A stretch of DNA of 64,000 nucleotides from Pyxicephalus adspersus (lineage: Eukaryota > Chordata > Amphibia > Anura > Pyxicephalidae), in NCBI RefSeq assembly GCF_032062135.1, contig NC_092862.1, forward strand, positions 47,128,855 to 47,192,854, given 5' to 3'. Every line of letters begins with the position of its first letter. Within the stretch, counting starts at the first letter, position 1. The position numbers were made by a program, and so were the translations under genes. Below, piece after piece: positions 14,601-24,018 of the stretch. A model generated the notes under the pieces. The model was not told the DNA's origin. It did no database searches and saw only the letters and a list, made by a program, of their open reading frames with translations.

Positions 14601-15632
14601 TTGGGCAAAAAATTCAACAATGTTCACCAAGCAAATCTTTTCAGACCTTGGGTAAATCTTTTCTCTCCGAAAAGACCTCTCCCATCATCCATCATCATCC
14701 ATCAATCGTCCATCATTAATAATAGTCTGTCATAGAGGATGAAAAGTGGTTGACTTGCTACCACTAGTGTGTTCCTGTCTAGGTTGGTGACCATACCGTG
14801 TGCTGGCAAACTATTGATGCGTTTCAATACTGAAGATGCTTTCCTTGTCAAGCATATGGACGCTATTATCCCTTTATGTACTGTGGGTATGTAGTCTTTA
14901 AGTTTCACTTTTCTAACTTCATCTTTAACAATGCATGCTAAAAAAAACTTGAAACCATCTATTTATTTAAAAATATACTTATACTTCTGCTCAATAAAAC
15001 TATGTTTATGAAGGAAAAAAAAGAAATTTAATGGAAGATGAACAACTGGATATTATTTAGCTTGTTTTTTTCCTTTTAGTCCACAAGCTTGGTATTTTTC
15101 CCTTGTGCTGGCAGACATGGAGGATCTTATTTTCCTTCCTTTTTTTGAAAAATGTCAGGAAATTAGATTGTTTTTAATCAATTTTACAATAACATAAAAT
15201 CCAATCAAATCTGACAGCTCCATTTTCTGAGTGCTGAGTATCTTGTATATTCTTTACTTTACAGTAAAGCTGATGCATATACATTTATAAATGTTCTTTC
15301 ACTAATAAAGCTTCCTCAGGAGAAACATTCATTTGTTGACTGAATTTTGTACAACTAAAACATATCATCTATCATATGGCTCAATCTATAATATCATAAT
15401 ATATCAATCTATAAAATTATAATATTCAAACTGTACCCATGTAATGTATAAAACTTTCCACTTACATAGTTGCTTCTAGCATTTATATCACAGATTAACC
15501 AATAAGGAGAACATATCAGTGCCAAATGAAAGGAGCCAGGAGAGGAAGTCTGTATAACCAATAGTCCCCAAAGAAGGGTGGGGGGTCAAATCCTGTGTGA
15601 TTTTGTTTTTACAAAGTATATAATTGTCAATT

Positions 15633-15679
<47 letters not shown>

Positions 15680-18216
15680 GTCTTATTCACAAAGTTGTAC
15701 TTCATAATAGTTAAAAAAGCTTTCATATCCATTGATATCCTGAATACTTCAGGTATCCTTTATCCAAAGATTATCTAATAAAACATCACCATAAGCTATA
15801 TAATTGTCCCCAGAGATAATAATGGAGACATGTGCTTACTAATCAGAGGACCCAAGTGTCCCCATACATAGATACAGACTGTTTTTTCACCCACAATTGC
15901 ATTCATGCCCTCTTCCTGTGTCTCCCTATATAGCGCATGGGAAGGAGCACATATCTGCCCAGATTTGTATTTGTGATATCTGCCCAAGTTTATATGCTGT
16001 GCATCTATGTTATAAAACCACTCAAACTTTTAGGATTCTTATTCTACATTGCATTTGCTGCCAACTTTAACTCCAAATTGTCAACTAATCTAGAAACAAA
16101 TCTGGAATGAGGGGATTATATTAAAGTTTTGTAATTCTTTAATATAGATCAGTATTTATTAAGGATACATTGGATTTGTGGAGCTTACAAAATGTAACCT
16201 GGAAGCAGGGCTCGTTCTCATTTATTATTTCCTATGTTTCACGTTTCTTTTGTTATAGCAGAATTCTTTCTCTAGCTTCCACTGTCACTAGCTCTTCTCT
16301 TTTAAATTGTCTAGTGATCAGTTTACTTTTCAGATATGTGCGATCTTTAATCCTAAAAACTGTCTCTTAGATATATTGCCTAGCCATTTCAATAAATGAA
16401 GCTACACTGAAAAAACAAAATCAAAGTCCTCTGATATATTTTCATGATTGTGCATTCTTTATTTAAAATGTTGAATCTCAAGATGTTACCACTCTTCTGA
16501 CTCTACAGCAGCTTGCAACAATTTATATTACTGTAAAAAATCCAGTTTTGGGTGCAATTTAATTTTGTAAATATTTCTGGGTCATAAAGAAAACGTCTGG
16601 TGTTAGTATTTTTTGTTTTTGTCAGATGAAGGCAGAGTCCCAATATACCATAAATAGGTTGATGAAGCTGTGTGCAAACATTGTACAATATTGTACTCAA
16701 TATGCATAACACTACAATATGCATAACACTCATTTCCCACTTAGTCAGAAATATTCTTTCAGTAAATTCTTTAGTTCATCTTGATAAGTGTAAAGAGATC
16801 TCTCAACTTTTAAAATGACTTCCTGGTATCGCAATTTGGGCTATGATCCCCAAATCCTTTGTTAGTATCATATCGCTCCATGGCTAATTTGAACCAATGA
16901 GCGGCCACTATGATACACAGTTTAGTAAGATTTATGTTTATTGAATCACCACATTCTCTACAATAAAACTTTGCAGTTATGTTTTATATTACATTGATTT
17001 TTTTTTCTTGATCACCATTTTAACCACAATTTGATATTTGTTTTGATTTTTTTGTTTCTTACTCTGTACTGGGGGGGAGAGGATTGCTGTTGAATACAAT
17101 ATGTACCTGTACTATACTATGTTGTACTATACTGGGCGCATTGTGTTATTCATCTTGATCAGAATGATTCCCTACTGGTATTTATTAAATATTGTTATTT
17201 TCTTTATTACTGGTATTTTGTGTACAAATCAATATGTTCTGTTACAATGTTATAAAAACTTTCCTTTGAAAAACTAATAAAAATATTATGGTTCCTGACG
17301 TATTACTAGCTTTAGAGCTTGGATTTACAATATTTCTGGCTGTTTTTATTAATCTTTCATATCCATAATAGTGGACTCTTGCAGCATGGTCATACTTTTA
17401 CCCATCTCATTTATTGGATTAATTTTAAATGTTCTCTAAGAGAGCCTGATTTGCTATCATTATTAACCTCACTGCCTAAAATCAGTTTCTTAATAAAATG
17501 CTTCTTGATACATATTAAGTGCCTATTTAGATTAAATTTGTAGAATTCATCTAGAATCCTTAACTGAGCACTGAAAGTTCTGACTGATTCAGATTGTGTT
17601 TGCGTAGATTAAAATGTACTTCGTATCCTGAATTTTCATGCCTTGATTTTGAATATTTTTTTTCCTCTGCATCCCCTCCTGTGCTTCCCCTCGTTTCAGA
17701 TTCTAAAAAGAAAAACAAAAGTGATTTTTACCTTTCTTTAGAAGTTTCTACATTGTAGAGTTTTCTATATACATCTAACTTTGAATGTAATTTTATTCTG
17801 TATTGTCATGGCTGATTGCTGTATTGTTTTAATCCCTCCTTTAATGTAAAGGTTTGGGGTGTATGTTGTGGTTCCGATGTAGGCAGGACACTTACACAAG
17901 TTTGTCCAGGACAGAGGTAAAATTTTTTTTATCTGATTCAGAGGGACTACATGCTATTTGCAGATGCAAATACATGTTAATATGACCACAACATAAAGCC
18001 TAAATAAAACTGAGGCATTTACAGTAATCATATAAAGCTTTACATCCAGAAATTACTGAGCACACATTAAAAAATTGACCTGATTTAATAAAGCTCTCCT
18101 AGACTGGAGAAAATACACTTTCATCAGGGAATTTGGGTGTTCCAGCAAACCTTTTGTGCACTGTGCTGTACAAAATATGCTGCATTCTGTATACTGCGAT
18201 GCACACACCATGCTCC

Positions 18217-18258
<42 letters not shown>

Positions 18259-21200
18259 ATATATATATTATATATTATCTATATTATACATTTTATACTG
18301 TACATCGATCTATGCACTGTTATATATTCTATGCTCCCCCTTGCTACATCTGTACACTGTGCTCTACAATATATGCTTCTGAATGATGCACTCTATATAC
18401 TGTGATGTACTTAATATGCTCCACTATTTACAGAGAACAGCATTAACCTCCTGGGCGGTTAATTTCTGTCCAATTTTATATGTCTAAAAGCAGTACATAG
18501 TAGTATTTACAGTATAATATATTAGTATGAATATAGTTTATATAAAGTTTGAAACGCATGATTTTGTGTTTTAAACTTTACTATATTCATACTATTATAA
18601 TATACTGTAAAACACATTTTCATGAAAAGCAATGTACTACTTTTTGACATAGAAATCCAGTATATTGCATTCAATACAGTTATTTTGTATTAAATGCAAT
18701 CCAAAATAATTTGAAATTCCCACCGTGCCCGTAGAGGCAACTGTACGCGTCCATGTCACCGGGAACTCCTGGGGAACTCCAGCGCACTTGGCAGGGGACA
18801 TATCGAGGAAGAGTACATGGCCAGAGGATGGCAGCAGCCTGGAGGAAGCCAGAGGACACCAATGGGATCAGGTAAGTGTTTGTTTTTTACTTTTTTATCT
18901 ACCCCGAGTGTGACTCGGCGTTACCGCTTTCAGCTTTTTTTTTTTTTTTTACCCCAAGTCAAACTTAGGATTACCCCTGGGGTGGTTAAGGAGCATATAT
19001 TGTAGAGCATGAAGCACAAATGTAGCAAAGGGAAACATATATTATACAGCACAGTGCTTAAACTGAAGCGAGGTACAAAATAAAATAAGCACTGTGCATG
19101 TAAATAGTGGCGCATATTGTGCACACCATAAAACACATACTGCATATTTTATATTGCACATTGTGTCCATTTACTGTGCTGTATAATATATGCTTCTAAA
19201 CGCTGCAATCTGTATATTGTGATGTTTACACTTTGCTACACTGTTTTCATAATGTTACACAATATATGTTCCATACCCCTTTTTCTGTACATGGTGCTGT
19301 ACAATATATGCTCAACTGGGCTACTAGTTATAAATGGCTATATATTAAACTTATATTATACTCTGCTAATTTACTTATATTTACTAGAACATTTTAACTC
19401 TTTTTGCTCAGTTATGGTTGCAACTTAGTAGGACAAACATAGGAAGATCCAGAGGATGCAGATATGTATGTAAGGTTATTCATTGTGATGCCAAGGAGAT
19501 GGATAAGATCAATCTCCCAAGAAGCATCTAGAAAACAGAAGGGTGTCCTACCTTGCTGCCAGAAACATTTTTGATATATATGTTTATTTGTATGTTTAAT
19601 TTTATTTTTAAATCTGATTTTCCTACACCATTGTTCACATTTATACTATTTTTATGGAGCTACCCTCGGGACTGTGTATGTTTGCTTTTAGATTTAGTTC
19701 TGCTTTAATGAGACTGTCTGGTCTTCAATAAATTGCACATATTTTTATCCATTCACGCTTTCTCAGGATAGCTATTTAAAGCCTTCCTGGATGCTTCACG
19801 CATAGTGTCTGAAAGGAGCAGGTTTGACGTGAAACACACCATGGGATTTTGATTTTCTTTTCCTGCTCAATAAGCTTTTGTTACACACTAGAATCATTCC
19901 AAATTCTTCTACAAATACATGGTTCCATCCCTTATTGTCCAGTGTGATGGCAGCTGGATTTTTAACTTTTTTTTTTCCTTATTTTCAGTCCTATTTGATG
20001 TGTATGAAAGCAAAATATACAGATTGGGAGTTTAAAGATTTAAAAATGGCAAACAACGTCAAATATATACTATTGTCTCAATTCATAAAATGGAGTGAAA
20101 TTCAGAACTCTCAGTATCCTGAATAACTTGTGCCTATGACAATACTCTAATGATTGCTGTATAATATATACTCGTTAAAGCATTCAAAGTAAAATTTGGT
20201 AGAATGTGCGGTGTTATGGAATGCACAGACTAGATTTACAGTCAGCATACACCACTATGCATTTCTGTTCACATACACCAATTGGATCTTCTACCTAGCT
20301 CTCTCCCATTACTGCATCAGAAGGCGGTCACATTTTGGGCTTCAGGTAGACCTGAACATATTGGCCAGCAGCTATCATTTTCTTCAGGTTTCTCTGACAT
20401 GCAGCTTTAAGCACCCTGGTACAACCCGGCAATATTTTCGTTCCAAGCATGATCTGCCTAAAAGAAAGCATTGAATGGTCTTGGTCGGCTATGGAGGCAT
20501 CCTTATTGGGCTGTGATATAGAGGGTGGATGGTGCTTTGGTCCTGAAGAAGAGTTTATTACTGGTGTTCAACTCTTGGTAACAGGGCAAAACCACGAATA
20601 AATCAGTCCTAGTACAGGTAGTCCCCGGGTTACATAAGACATAGGGACTGTAGGTTTTTTTCTCAAGTTGAATTTGTATGCAAGTCGGCACAGGTACATT
20701 GTTTTAATAAATACGATTAGGACAGATGTTTGTCTGAACATAATATTAAAATTACTCCCCCTGTTTTTTCTCTGTCCAAGTGAGTATAACTTTGCTAGTA
20801 AATGTACTTTTGTATTAGGCAACTTTGTTAGAGACATACCCGCATTGAAATAATTCTGTGTTCTGTTTTAGGGCTTCAAGAGAATTTCCGGTGATCTATA
20901 TAAAGAATATGAAGACTGCTGTTTTGGAACTGAAATATTTAGTAGAATTGATCTATGTTCAATGCACAAAAAGAACAAATTGTCTGGCTATTATTATTGT
21001 GAAAGCTCAATCATCATGGAAGCAATAAAACCTCAGGAGGTGAAGAGCTTCATTTCAGAGCCAAAAGATGAGGCTAATGAAACATTGAAAGACAAAGAGG
21101 CTCCTACAAGCTGCAGCAGCACTTCTTCCCTGGGAAAAGATGCTGACAAGATAACTTTAGACATTACTGATGCAGCAGCCGTAAGTAAAGTGGAAGGAAT

Positions 21201-21336
21201 CAAAGAGAACGATGGACAGCCTGAAGCACCAAACACTATGCTGGAAGAGAAATCCTTTGTGCAGTCAACACCTGATCCATTTCCAGTAGAAACAACATCA
21301 ACAGCTGTGGACAGCAGACCTGAAATAAAAAACTGA
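962..21336 (+). CDS. akap7: AKAP7-like 2H-fold protein, five visible exons, 5' incomplete
   Basis: Joining exons 962-1446, 8102-8238, 9820-9977, 11719-11831 and 20872-21336 gives about 451 residues plus one split codon. All introns are GT-AG and phases match (0, 2, 1, 0). Counting from the first full codon (964), there is a basic stretch at residues 7-26, a long acidic/polar region, PNYFVAIPVT at 149-158 opening the central domain, HLTI at 191-194 and HLTF at 282-285, then a C-terminal polar tail. Two HxT motifs about 91 residues apart are the signature of the 2H phosphoesterase fold. In mammals AKAP7 gamma/delta has this domain, binds nucleotides, has reported 2',5'-phosphodiesterase activity and anchors protein kinase A through a C-terminal helix. 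RIDLCSM and YYYCESSI strongly resemble AKAP7, but the first half of the domain is much more diverged. It may be a paralogue (akap7-like, or related to LENG9) rather than the true orthologue. No start codon is visible. Confidence 0.8.
1760..2261. mobile_element. piggyBac-type MITE, copy 1 (502 bp)
   Basis: The left end CCTCCCTAGCGG and right end CTACTAGGGGGG are followed by TTAA at 2262. The left TTAA has decayed to GAAA. The interior contains hairpin-forming CGAGTGTGACTCG-type motifs shared with the copy at 18447-18985. TTAA flanks and CC-starting ends fit the piggyBac superfamily. It is non-autonomous. Confidence 0.7.
2262..2430. mobile_element. Foldback MITE copy 1 (left end lost)
   Basis: The copy carries AAGGCTGGAGAAGATACACT, AGCTGGGTGATC and GGTCCAGGATTGAAAA, and closes with the inverted end CTTTAATAAATCAGACCC. 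The outermost left part is missing where the piggyBac-type MITE abuts it. Confidence 0.75.
3385..3519. mobile_element. Foldback MITE copy 2 (right end lost)
   Basis: It starts GGGCCTGATTTATTAAAGCT, passes AGCTGGGTGA and TCAATCCTGGAACAGATCCA, and stops before the inverted half. Confidence 0.75.
4804..5326. other. Assembly gap (523 N)
   Basis: Bases are unknown. The left border is a run of about 14 G followed by T7, a likely sequencing-failure point. ORFs reported across it are artefacts. Confidence 0.99.
5327..5455. mobile_element. Right end of a palindrome-rich MITE beside the gap
   Basis: The segment is packed with short inverted repeats such as CGAACGATCG and CGATCGTTCG and ends in TGTGTATGTAGCTTTA. 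Its composition (many CG dinucleotides) differs sharply from the surroundings. It is probably the end of a DNA element whose other end is in the gap. I cannot assign a superfamily. Confidence 0.5.
5630..5680. repeat. (AT)n microsatellite
   Basis: An uninterrupted AT dinucleotide run of about 25 units inside intron 1. The IYIYIY ORFs here are translations of this run. Confidence 0.95.
7098..7220. mobile_element. Foldback MITE copy 3 (partial)
   Basis: It starts CCTGATTTATTAAAGCTCTC, then AGCTGGGTGATCCAGCAAAC. Similarity fades after GATCTAGCAAATGA. Confidence 0.75.
8102..8238 (+). CDS. akap7: Exon with first HxT motif
   Basis: The acceptor is TTTTTTTGTAG ending at 8101 and the donor is AAAAG|GTAAGA at 8239. 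The phase-0 start continues exactly from the previous exon. It encodes ILDLIEDLQEHIV, then an amphipathic helix, then ERVHLTILVAHL containing the first HxT motif of the 2H fold. Mammalian AKAP7 has HITLLV at the same place. The exon ends two bases into an arginine codon. Confidence 0.85.
8239..9819 (+). other. akap7: Intron 2 of the visible gene
   Basis: This 1.6-kb GT-AG phase-2 intron carries one near full-length foldback MITE (8418-8626). I see nothing else. Confidence 0.75.
8418..8626. mobile_element. Foldback MITE copy 4 (near complete, about 209 bp)
   Basis: The left arm (CCTGATTCATCAAAG ... CCAGCAAACCTGGAATGGAT) and the right arm (ATCCATTCCAGGTTTGCTGG ... CTTTAATAAATCAGGG) are long inverted repeats around a short GCTATTTGTTAGCAAATG centre, so the element can fold into one hairpin. 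It has no coding capacity. Confidence 0.8.
9820..9977 (+). CDS. akap7: Exon: central part of 2H domain
   Basis: The acceptor is TTCTACCAG ending at 9819 and the donor is GCAG|GTAATG at 9978. The first base completes the split arginine codon. The exon encodes AVLALQQSKEKVEKLLQGE, then LSLHGIGQFNNQVLYIKI, matching the LLQGK...GIGTFGNQV core of AKAP7 in order and spacing. It ends one base into a glutamate codon. Confidence 0.85.
9978..11718 (+). other. akap7: Intron 3 of the visible gene
   Basis: This 1.7-kb GT-AG phase-1 intron carries the complete copy of the TA-flanked MITE family (10691-11138). Confidence 0.75.
10691..11138 (+). mobile_element. TA-flanked MITE, copy B (complete, 448 bp)
   Basis: The left end CAGATAGTCCCAGGGTTAC and the right end GGGACTACCTG form imperfect terminal inverted repeats, each flanked by TA. 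TA flanks suggest the Tc1/mariner/pogo group. Superfamily assignment is inference from the flanks only. Confidence 0.7.
11719..11831 (+). CDS. akap7: Exon with second HxT motif
   Basis: The acceptor is ATTTTTTAACAG ending at 11718 and the donor is AAAG|GTAAAT at 11832. The exon completes the split glutamate and encodes EVTECFIRNGVDLT, then FNPHLTFLKLTKAPFLRRK with the second HxT motif. This is close to the KPHLTFMKLSKSPWLRK segment of mammalian AKAP7. It ends in phase 0. Confidence 0.87.
13411..13430. repeat. Poly-T tract (T20)
   Basis: Twenty uninterrupted T in intron 4. Confidence 0.95.
15637..15676. repeat. (AT)n microsatellite
   Basis: A run of about 20 TA units in intron 4. Confidence 0.95.
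18078..18152. mobile_element. Foldback MITE copy 5 (left end only)
   Basis: It matches the left arm of the family (ACCTGATTTAATAAAGCTCT, then TTCATCAGGGAATTTGGGTG and CCAGCAAACC), then runs into the repeat array. Confidence 0.7.
18217..18259. repeat. (TCTA)n microsatellite
   Basis: About ten uninterrupted TCTA units followed by an AT-rich run, embedded in the surrounding degenerate array. Confidence 0.95.
18447..18985. mobile_element. piggyBac-type MITE, copy 2 (539 bp)
   Basis: A perfect TTAA duplication flanks it (18443-18446 and 18986-18989). The ends are CCTCCTGGGCGG and CCCCTGGGGTGG. It shares TTTTATATT-rich and GAGTGTGACTCGG segments with the copy at 1760-2261. It is inserted in a degenerate repeat array. 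Confidence 0.8.
20615..20748 (+). mobile_element. TA-flanked MITE, copy C (3' truncated)
   Basis: It begins CAGGTAGTCCCCGGGTTAC after a TA and follows copy B through GGACAGATGTTTGTCT and ACATAATATTA, then the similarity stops. It lies about 120 bp upstream of the last exon. Confidence 0.7.
20872..21336 (+). CDS. akap7: Last visible exon: domain end and unusual C-terminal tail
   Basis: The acceptor is TTCTGTTTTAG ending at 20871, with phase 0. The first 53 or so residues finish the 2H domain: GFKRISGDLYKEY, EIFSRIDLCSM, LSGYYYCESSII, very similar to AKAP7. After that the reading frame stays open for about 100 residues rich in Glu, Lys, Ser, Thr and Pro, then stops with TGA at 21334. In mammals the coding sequence leaves this exon near the matching point and continues into exons carrying the amphipathic PKA-binding helix. 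I see no match to that hydrophobic pattern in this tail. Possible donors inside the exon (GAG|GTGAAG at 21040, GCC|GTAAGT at 21181) could give other 3' ends. Whether the tail is the main product is not decidable from sequence alone. Confidence 0.8.
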   Translation, partial: GFKRISGDLYKEYEDCCFGTEIFSRIDLCSMHKKNKLSGYYYCESSIIMEAIKPQEVKSFISEPKDEANETLKDKEAPTSCSSTSSLGKDADKITLDITDAAAVSKVEGIKENDGQPEAPNTMLEEKSFVQSTPDPFPVETTSTAVDSRPEIKN

Positions 21337-21512
21337 CACATACAAATGTTCTGCCAAACAAATGTCTATGTGGCTTAAGAAAACAGTGATCAGAATGAAA
21401 TTAGGCATTTGTCTGCAAGTGTACTCAATGTTTAATGGTACAATGCCAAATAATGAGAAAATATCAGGAGATGCATTACTGAGGTTAGAGAGGAATGTAT
21501 CCTGTCAAGTAC

Positions 21513-21518
21513 AATAAA
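21513..21518 (+). promoter_or_regulatory. Candidate polyadenylation signal
   Basis: The first AATAAA after the stop codon (177 bases downstream) could set the 3' end of the AKAP7-like transcript. Later AATAAA matches occur near 22655 and 22676, beyond the minisatellite, so a longer 3' UTR containing the repeat is equally possible. Confidence 0.3.
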
Positions 21519-21854
21519 AATCTGAACAGTCTACGCAGCTCCCTGAAGGATCACACAGCCAGATGGCTAGTTTTCTTTATCAAATCTTATCTAAAAGTTA
21601 ATTTAAAAGAGCCTTGTTAAAATAGGAACTTTAAGGAGAAGAGTGAGCTGAGTGAAAACAAAATTATTTTGTTATGAACTGAATTATGTTTATTTATGTT
21701 TATATATATATATATATGTTTATTTATGTGGACATCTAAAAGATGTTGGTTACCATTGTTTTTCTAGTATTTGATGCCATTGTTTGGCTTGACTAAATGG
21801 CAGTAACTAATACTTACAACTAGCTGGAAACTGGAAAAGCAGAAAGCAATGTTA

Positions 21855-22640
21855 TCGATGGCTAGAGACTGAAAACGCAGTATCTGATGTCACCATTGGC
21901 TGAACAATGATGCCACCACTGGATAGAGACTAAAAGGACAATATCTGATGCCACCACTGGATAGAGACTAATAAGACAAAAACTGATGCCACCACTGGAT
22001 AGAGACTAATAAGACAATAACTGATGCCACCACTGAATAGAGACTAATTGGACAATATCTGGTGCCACCACTGAATAGAGACTAATAGGACAATATCTGA
22101 TGCCACCACTGAATAGACTAATAGGACAATATCTGATGCCACCACTGAATAGAGACTAATTGGACAATATCTGATGCCACCAATGGGTAGAGAATAATAG
22201 GACAATATCTGGTGCCACCACTGGATAGCGACTAATAGGACAATATCTGATGCCACCACTGGATAGAAAATAATAGGACAATATCTGGTGCCACCAATGG
22301 ATAAAGACTAATAAGACAATAACTGATGCCACCATTGGCTAGAGACTTAAAAGGCAGCAATTGATGTCACTACTATCTAAAAAATGAACAGGAGCTAATG
22401 CCAGCACTACCTAGAGACTGAAAACGCAGTAGATAATGCCACCACTGGTTAGAGACTATACAGCCATAACCAATGCCACCACCAGCAAAAGAATAAAAAA
22501 AAATAGTGTCTGATATTTACCACTGCCTAGATACTGAAAAGGCAGTAACCGATGCCACCACCATCTAGAGACTGTATGATGCAGACATGAAAACCCAGTA
22601 GTAGTACATAATGTTGTCACCAGATAGGAGACTGAAAAGA
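21855..22640. repeat. 38-bp minisatellite downstream of the AKAP7-like stop codon
   Basis: The unit resembles CTGATGCCACCACTGGATAG followed by AGACTAATAGGACAATAT. About a dozen units between 21905 and 22340 are close to identical, and both flanks hold decayed units. It starts about 520 bp after the stop codon. It is a direct-repeat array without unique spacers, so it is not a CRISPR. Minus-strand ORFs here are repeat-encoded. Confidence 0.92.
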
Positions 22641-24018
22641 CTTTCTCCCATGAAATAAATGATGACTGTACTACCAAATAAATTGGTATTTTGGGACAAA
22701 TGTAGTTTTTGGCTTTTCATTTGGTATATCAACATGCTGTAGGTGCCTAATAGAACCTGTATTTTAAAGTGTGCTTCTTTAACGGTGTATGTAAAGAAAA
22801 AAACAAAACAAAAAAGCTTTTGTAACTATCAAAACCGCTAAATGACAAAAAACGAAATAGAGGGCTACTGCTGCTAATCTGTTTTCAAAAATGCTAGTCA
22901 AGCCACTAATCTGGGACATGTACTATATGTGAATAGTAAAGCTGGAGTTCTGATATTTGTTCAATGAATCATTTTAAAGGATCAATGAATCATTTTAAAG
23001 TATCAGACAATGCTGGAGCTATTGGATCTGCAGGCAACTAGTATTTTTAGAAACAGGGTCAGAAATGGCTTCTCTTAAGGTTAAAAATTAAAAGCCTCGT
23101 GCATGGAGCATTGTATAATAGTTTTTAAACACCAGTTATCAGAAAGGTTTAAGACCAGAGGGCTAACATAACAGTAGGCAACCTTTTAAAAAGTAAAGGT
23201 CAGCAATGGCAGCCCACACATTTTTTCAGCACATTACTCTGAAGGTAATGGTAAAGTATATTTTTAACCAAAGCATTTTTAAATTTTAGATAAAGTAGAT
23301 AAAGTTAAATGCCCTATCCTTTTTTTTTTTTTCAAACGAATGCGCCAACTTTGTTTGCTGCCCTTGTTTTAGCTGTAAATCAAAATTAACTTAATTCATA
23401 AACCATAATCTTAAACATTGTATAACTAGCAATCTTGGTAAATCAAGATTTAGGGACCATAGATAAAATAGAACTGACCAATGCATGTGATCCTTGGTCG
23501 ACCCACAATGTCTGCAATGTTACACAACCAACAGTTCTTTTTTTAAAACTGTAAATAAAAAAAAATTAACAATTTTGAGTCATCAACCCACAAGGTGGAC
23601 AACAATATATCCATTAAGGATAAGCCAGATAGAACTGCTACAAGCCAAATTGGACGGCAGTGTGTGAAGCCAAGTGGATTTCAAGTTGACTTTCTTGCTA
23701 AAATGTCAGTCACCATTCCTGTGATCACATGTGCCTCACTCTGTTCAGCCCAGCTGCATCTTCTCTCCAGCAACCCCAGGTAGACTTCACCCTGAAAAAG
23801 TGTAAATGAAGCCCAAATCCCTAACATTATTACTATAATTTATTTCAAATAAACTATTAAAAAAAGAAATAAAGTGAGTTAAGAGTGAGACTTGCATGGG
23901 GTACACTTAACAGCTTGAATTGGGCTTTATGGCTTGGAAGGCAACTTAACAAATCAATTGGAAGACACAGCTGTCTCCATTTGTTTCGTCTGTGTATTTT
24001 TAGAGTTTAGTTGCAATG
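22641..24018. other. Anonymous DNA downstream of the minisatellite
   Basis: AT-rich sequence with poly-A/T tracts and a 2-copy direct repeat (TCAATGAATCATTTTAAAG at 22962 and 22983). No exon is recognised. Confidence 0.5.

Larger units (their letters stand above)
18153..19330. repeat. Degenerate repeat array with units in both orientations
   Basis: Variants of TGTGCTGTACAATATATGCT recur at about 18165, 18358, 19180 and 19290. The reverse-complement form (GCATATATTGTAGAGCATGA, TATATTATACAGCACAGTGC) appears around 18991-19055. CTTGCTACATCTGTACACTGTGCTC at 18342 has a clear reverse-complement partner near 18995-19030. The array is split by the piggyBac-type MITE at 18447-18985 and contains the TCTA microsatellite. 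Confidence 0.6.
11832..20871 (+). other. akap7: Intron 4 of the visible gene
   Basis: This 9-kb GT-AG phase-0 intron contains AT and TCTA microsatellites, a foldback MITE end, a mixed-orientation repeat array split by a piggyBac-type MITE, and a truncated TA-flanked MITE just before the last exon. The stretch 11832-15636 is AT-rich with a pure T20 tract (13411-13430) and nothing else I can name. Confidence 0.75.

Noticed and set aside
18133..18405. Overlapping ORFs with LSIYLSIYLS repeats
   Set aside because: They are produced by the TCTA microsatellite and the flanking array.
21050..21333. A PKA-anchoring amphipathic helix in the C-terminal tail (around DITDAAAVSKVEGI)
   Set aside because: Hydrophobic spacing does not fit the RII-binding pattern; Ser and Lys fall where two hydrophobic residues are needed.
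22044..22259. Repetitive minus-strand ORF (VVASDIVLLV repeats)
   Set aside because: It is the translation of the 38-bp minisatellite; 38 is not a multiple of three and the frame survives only by indels among units.
21905..22340. Regular direct repeats that could suggest a CRISPR array
   Set aside because: Units are contiguous without unique spacers, and the window is vertebrate nuclear DNA.
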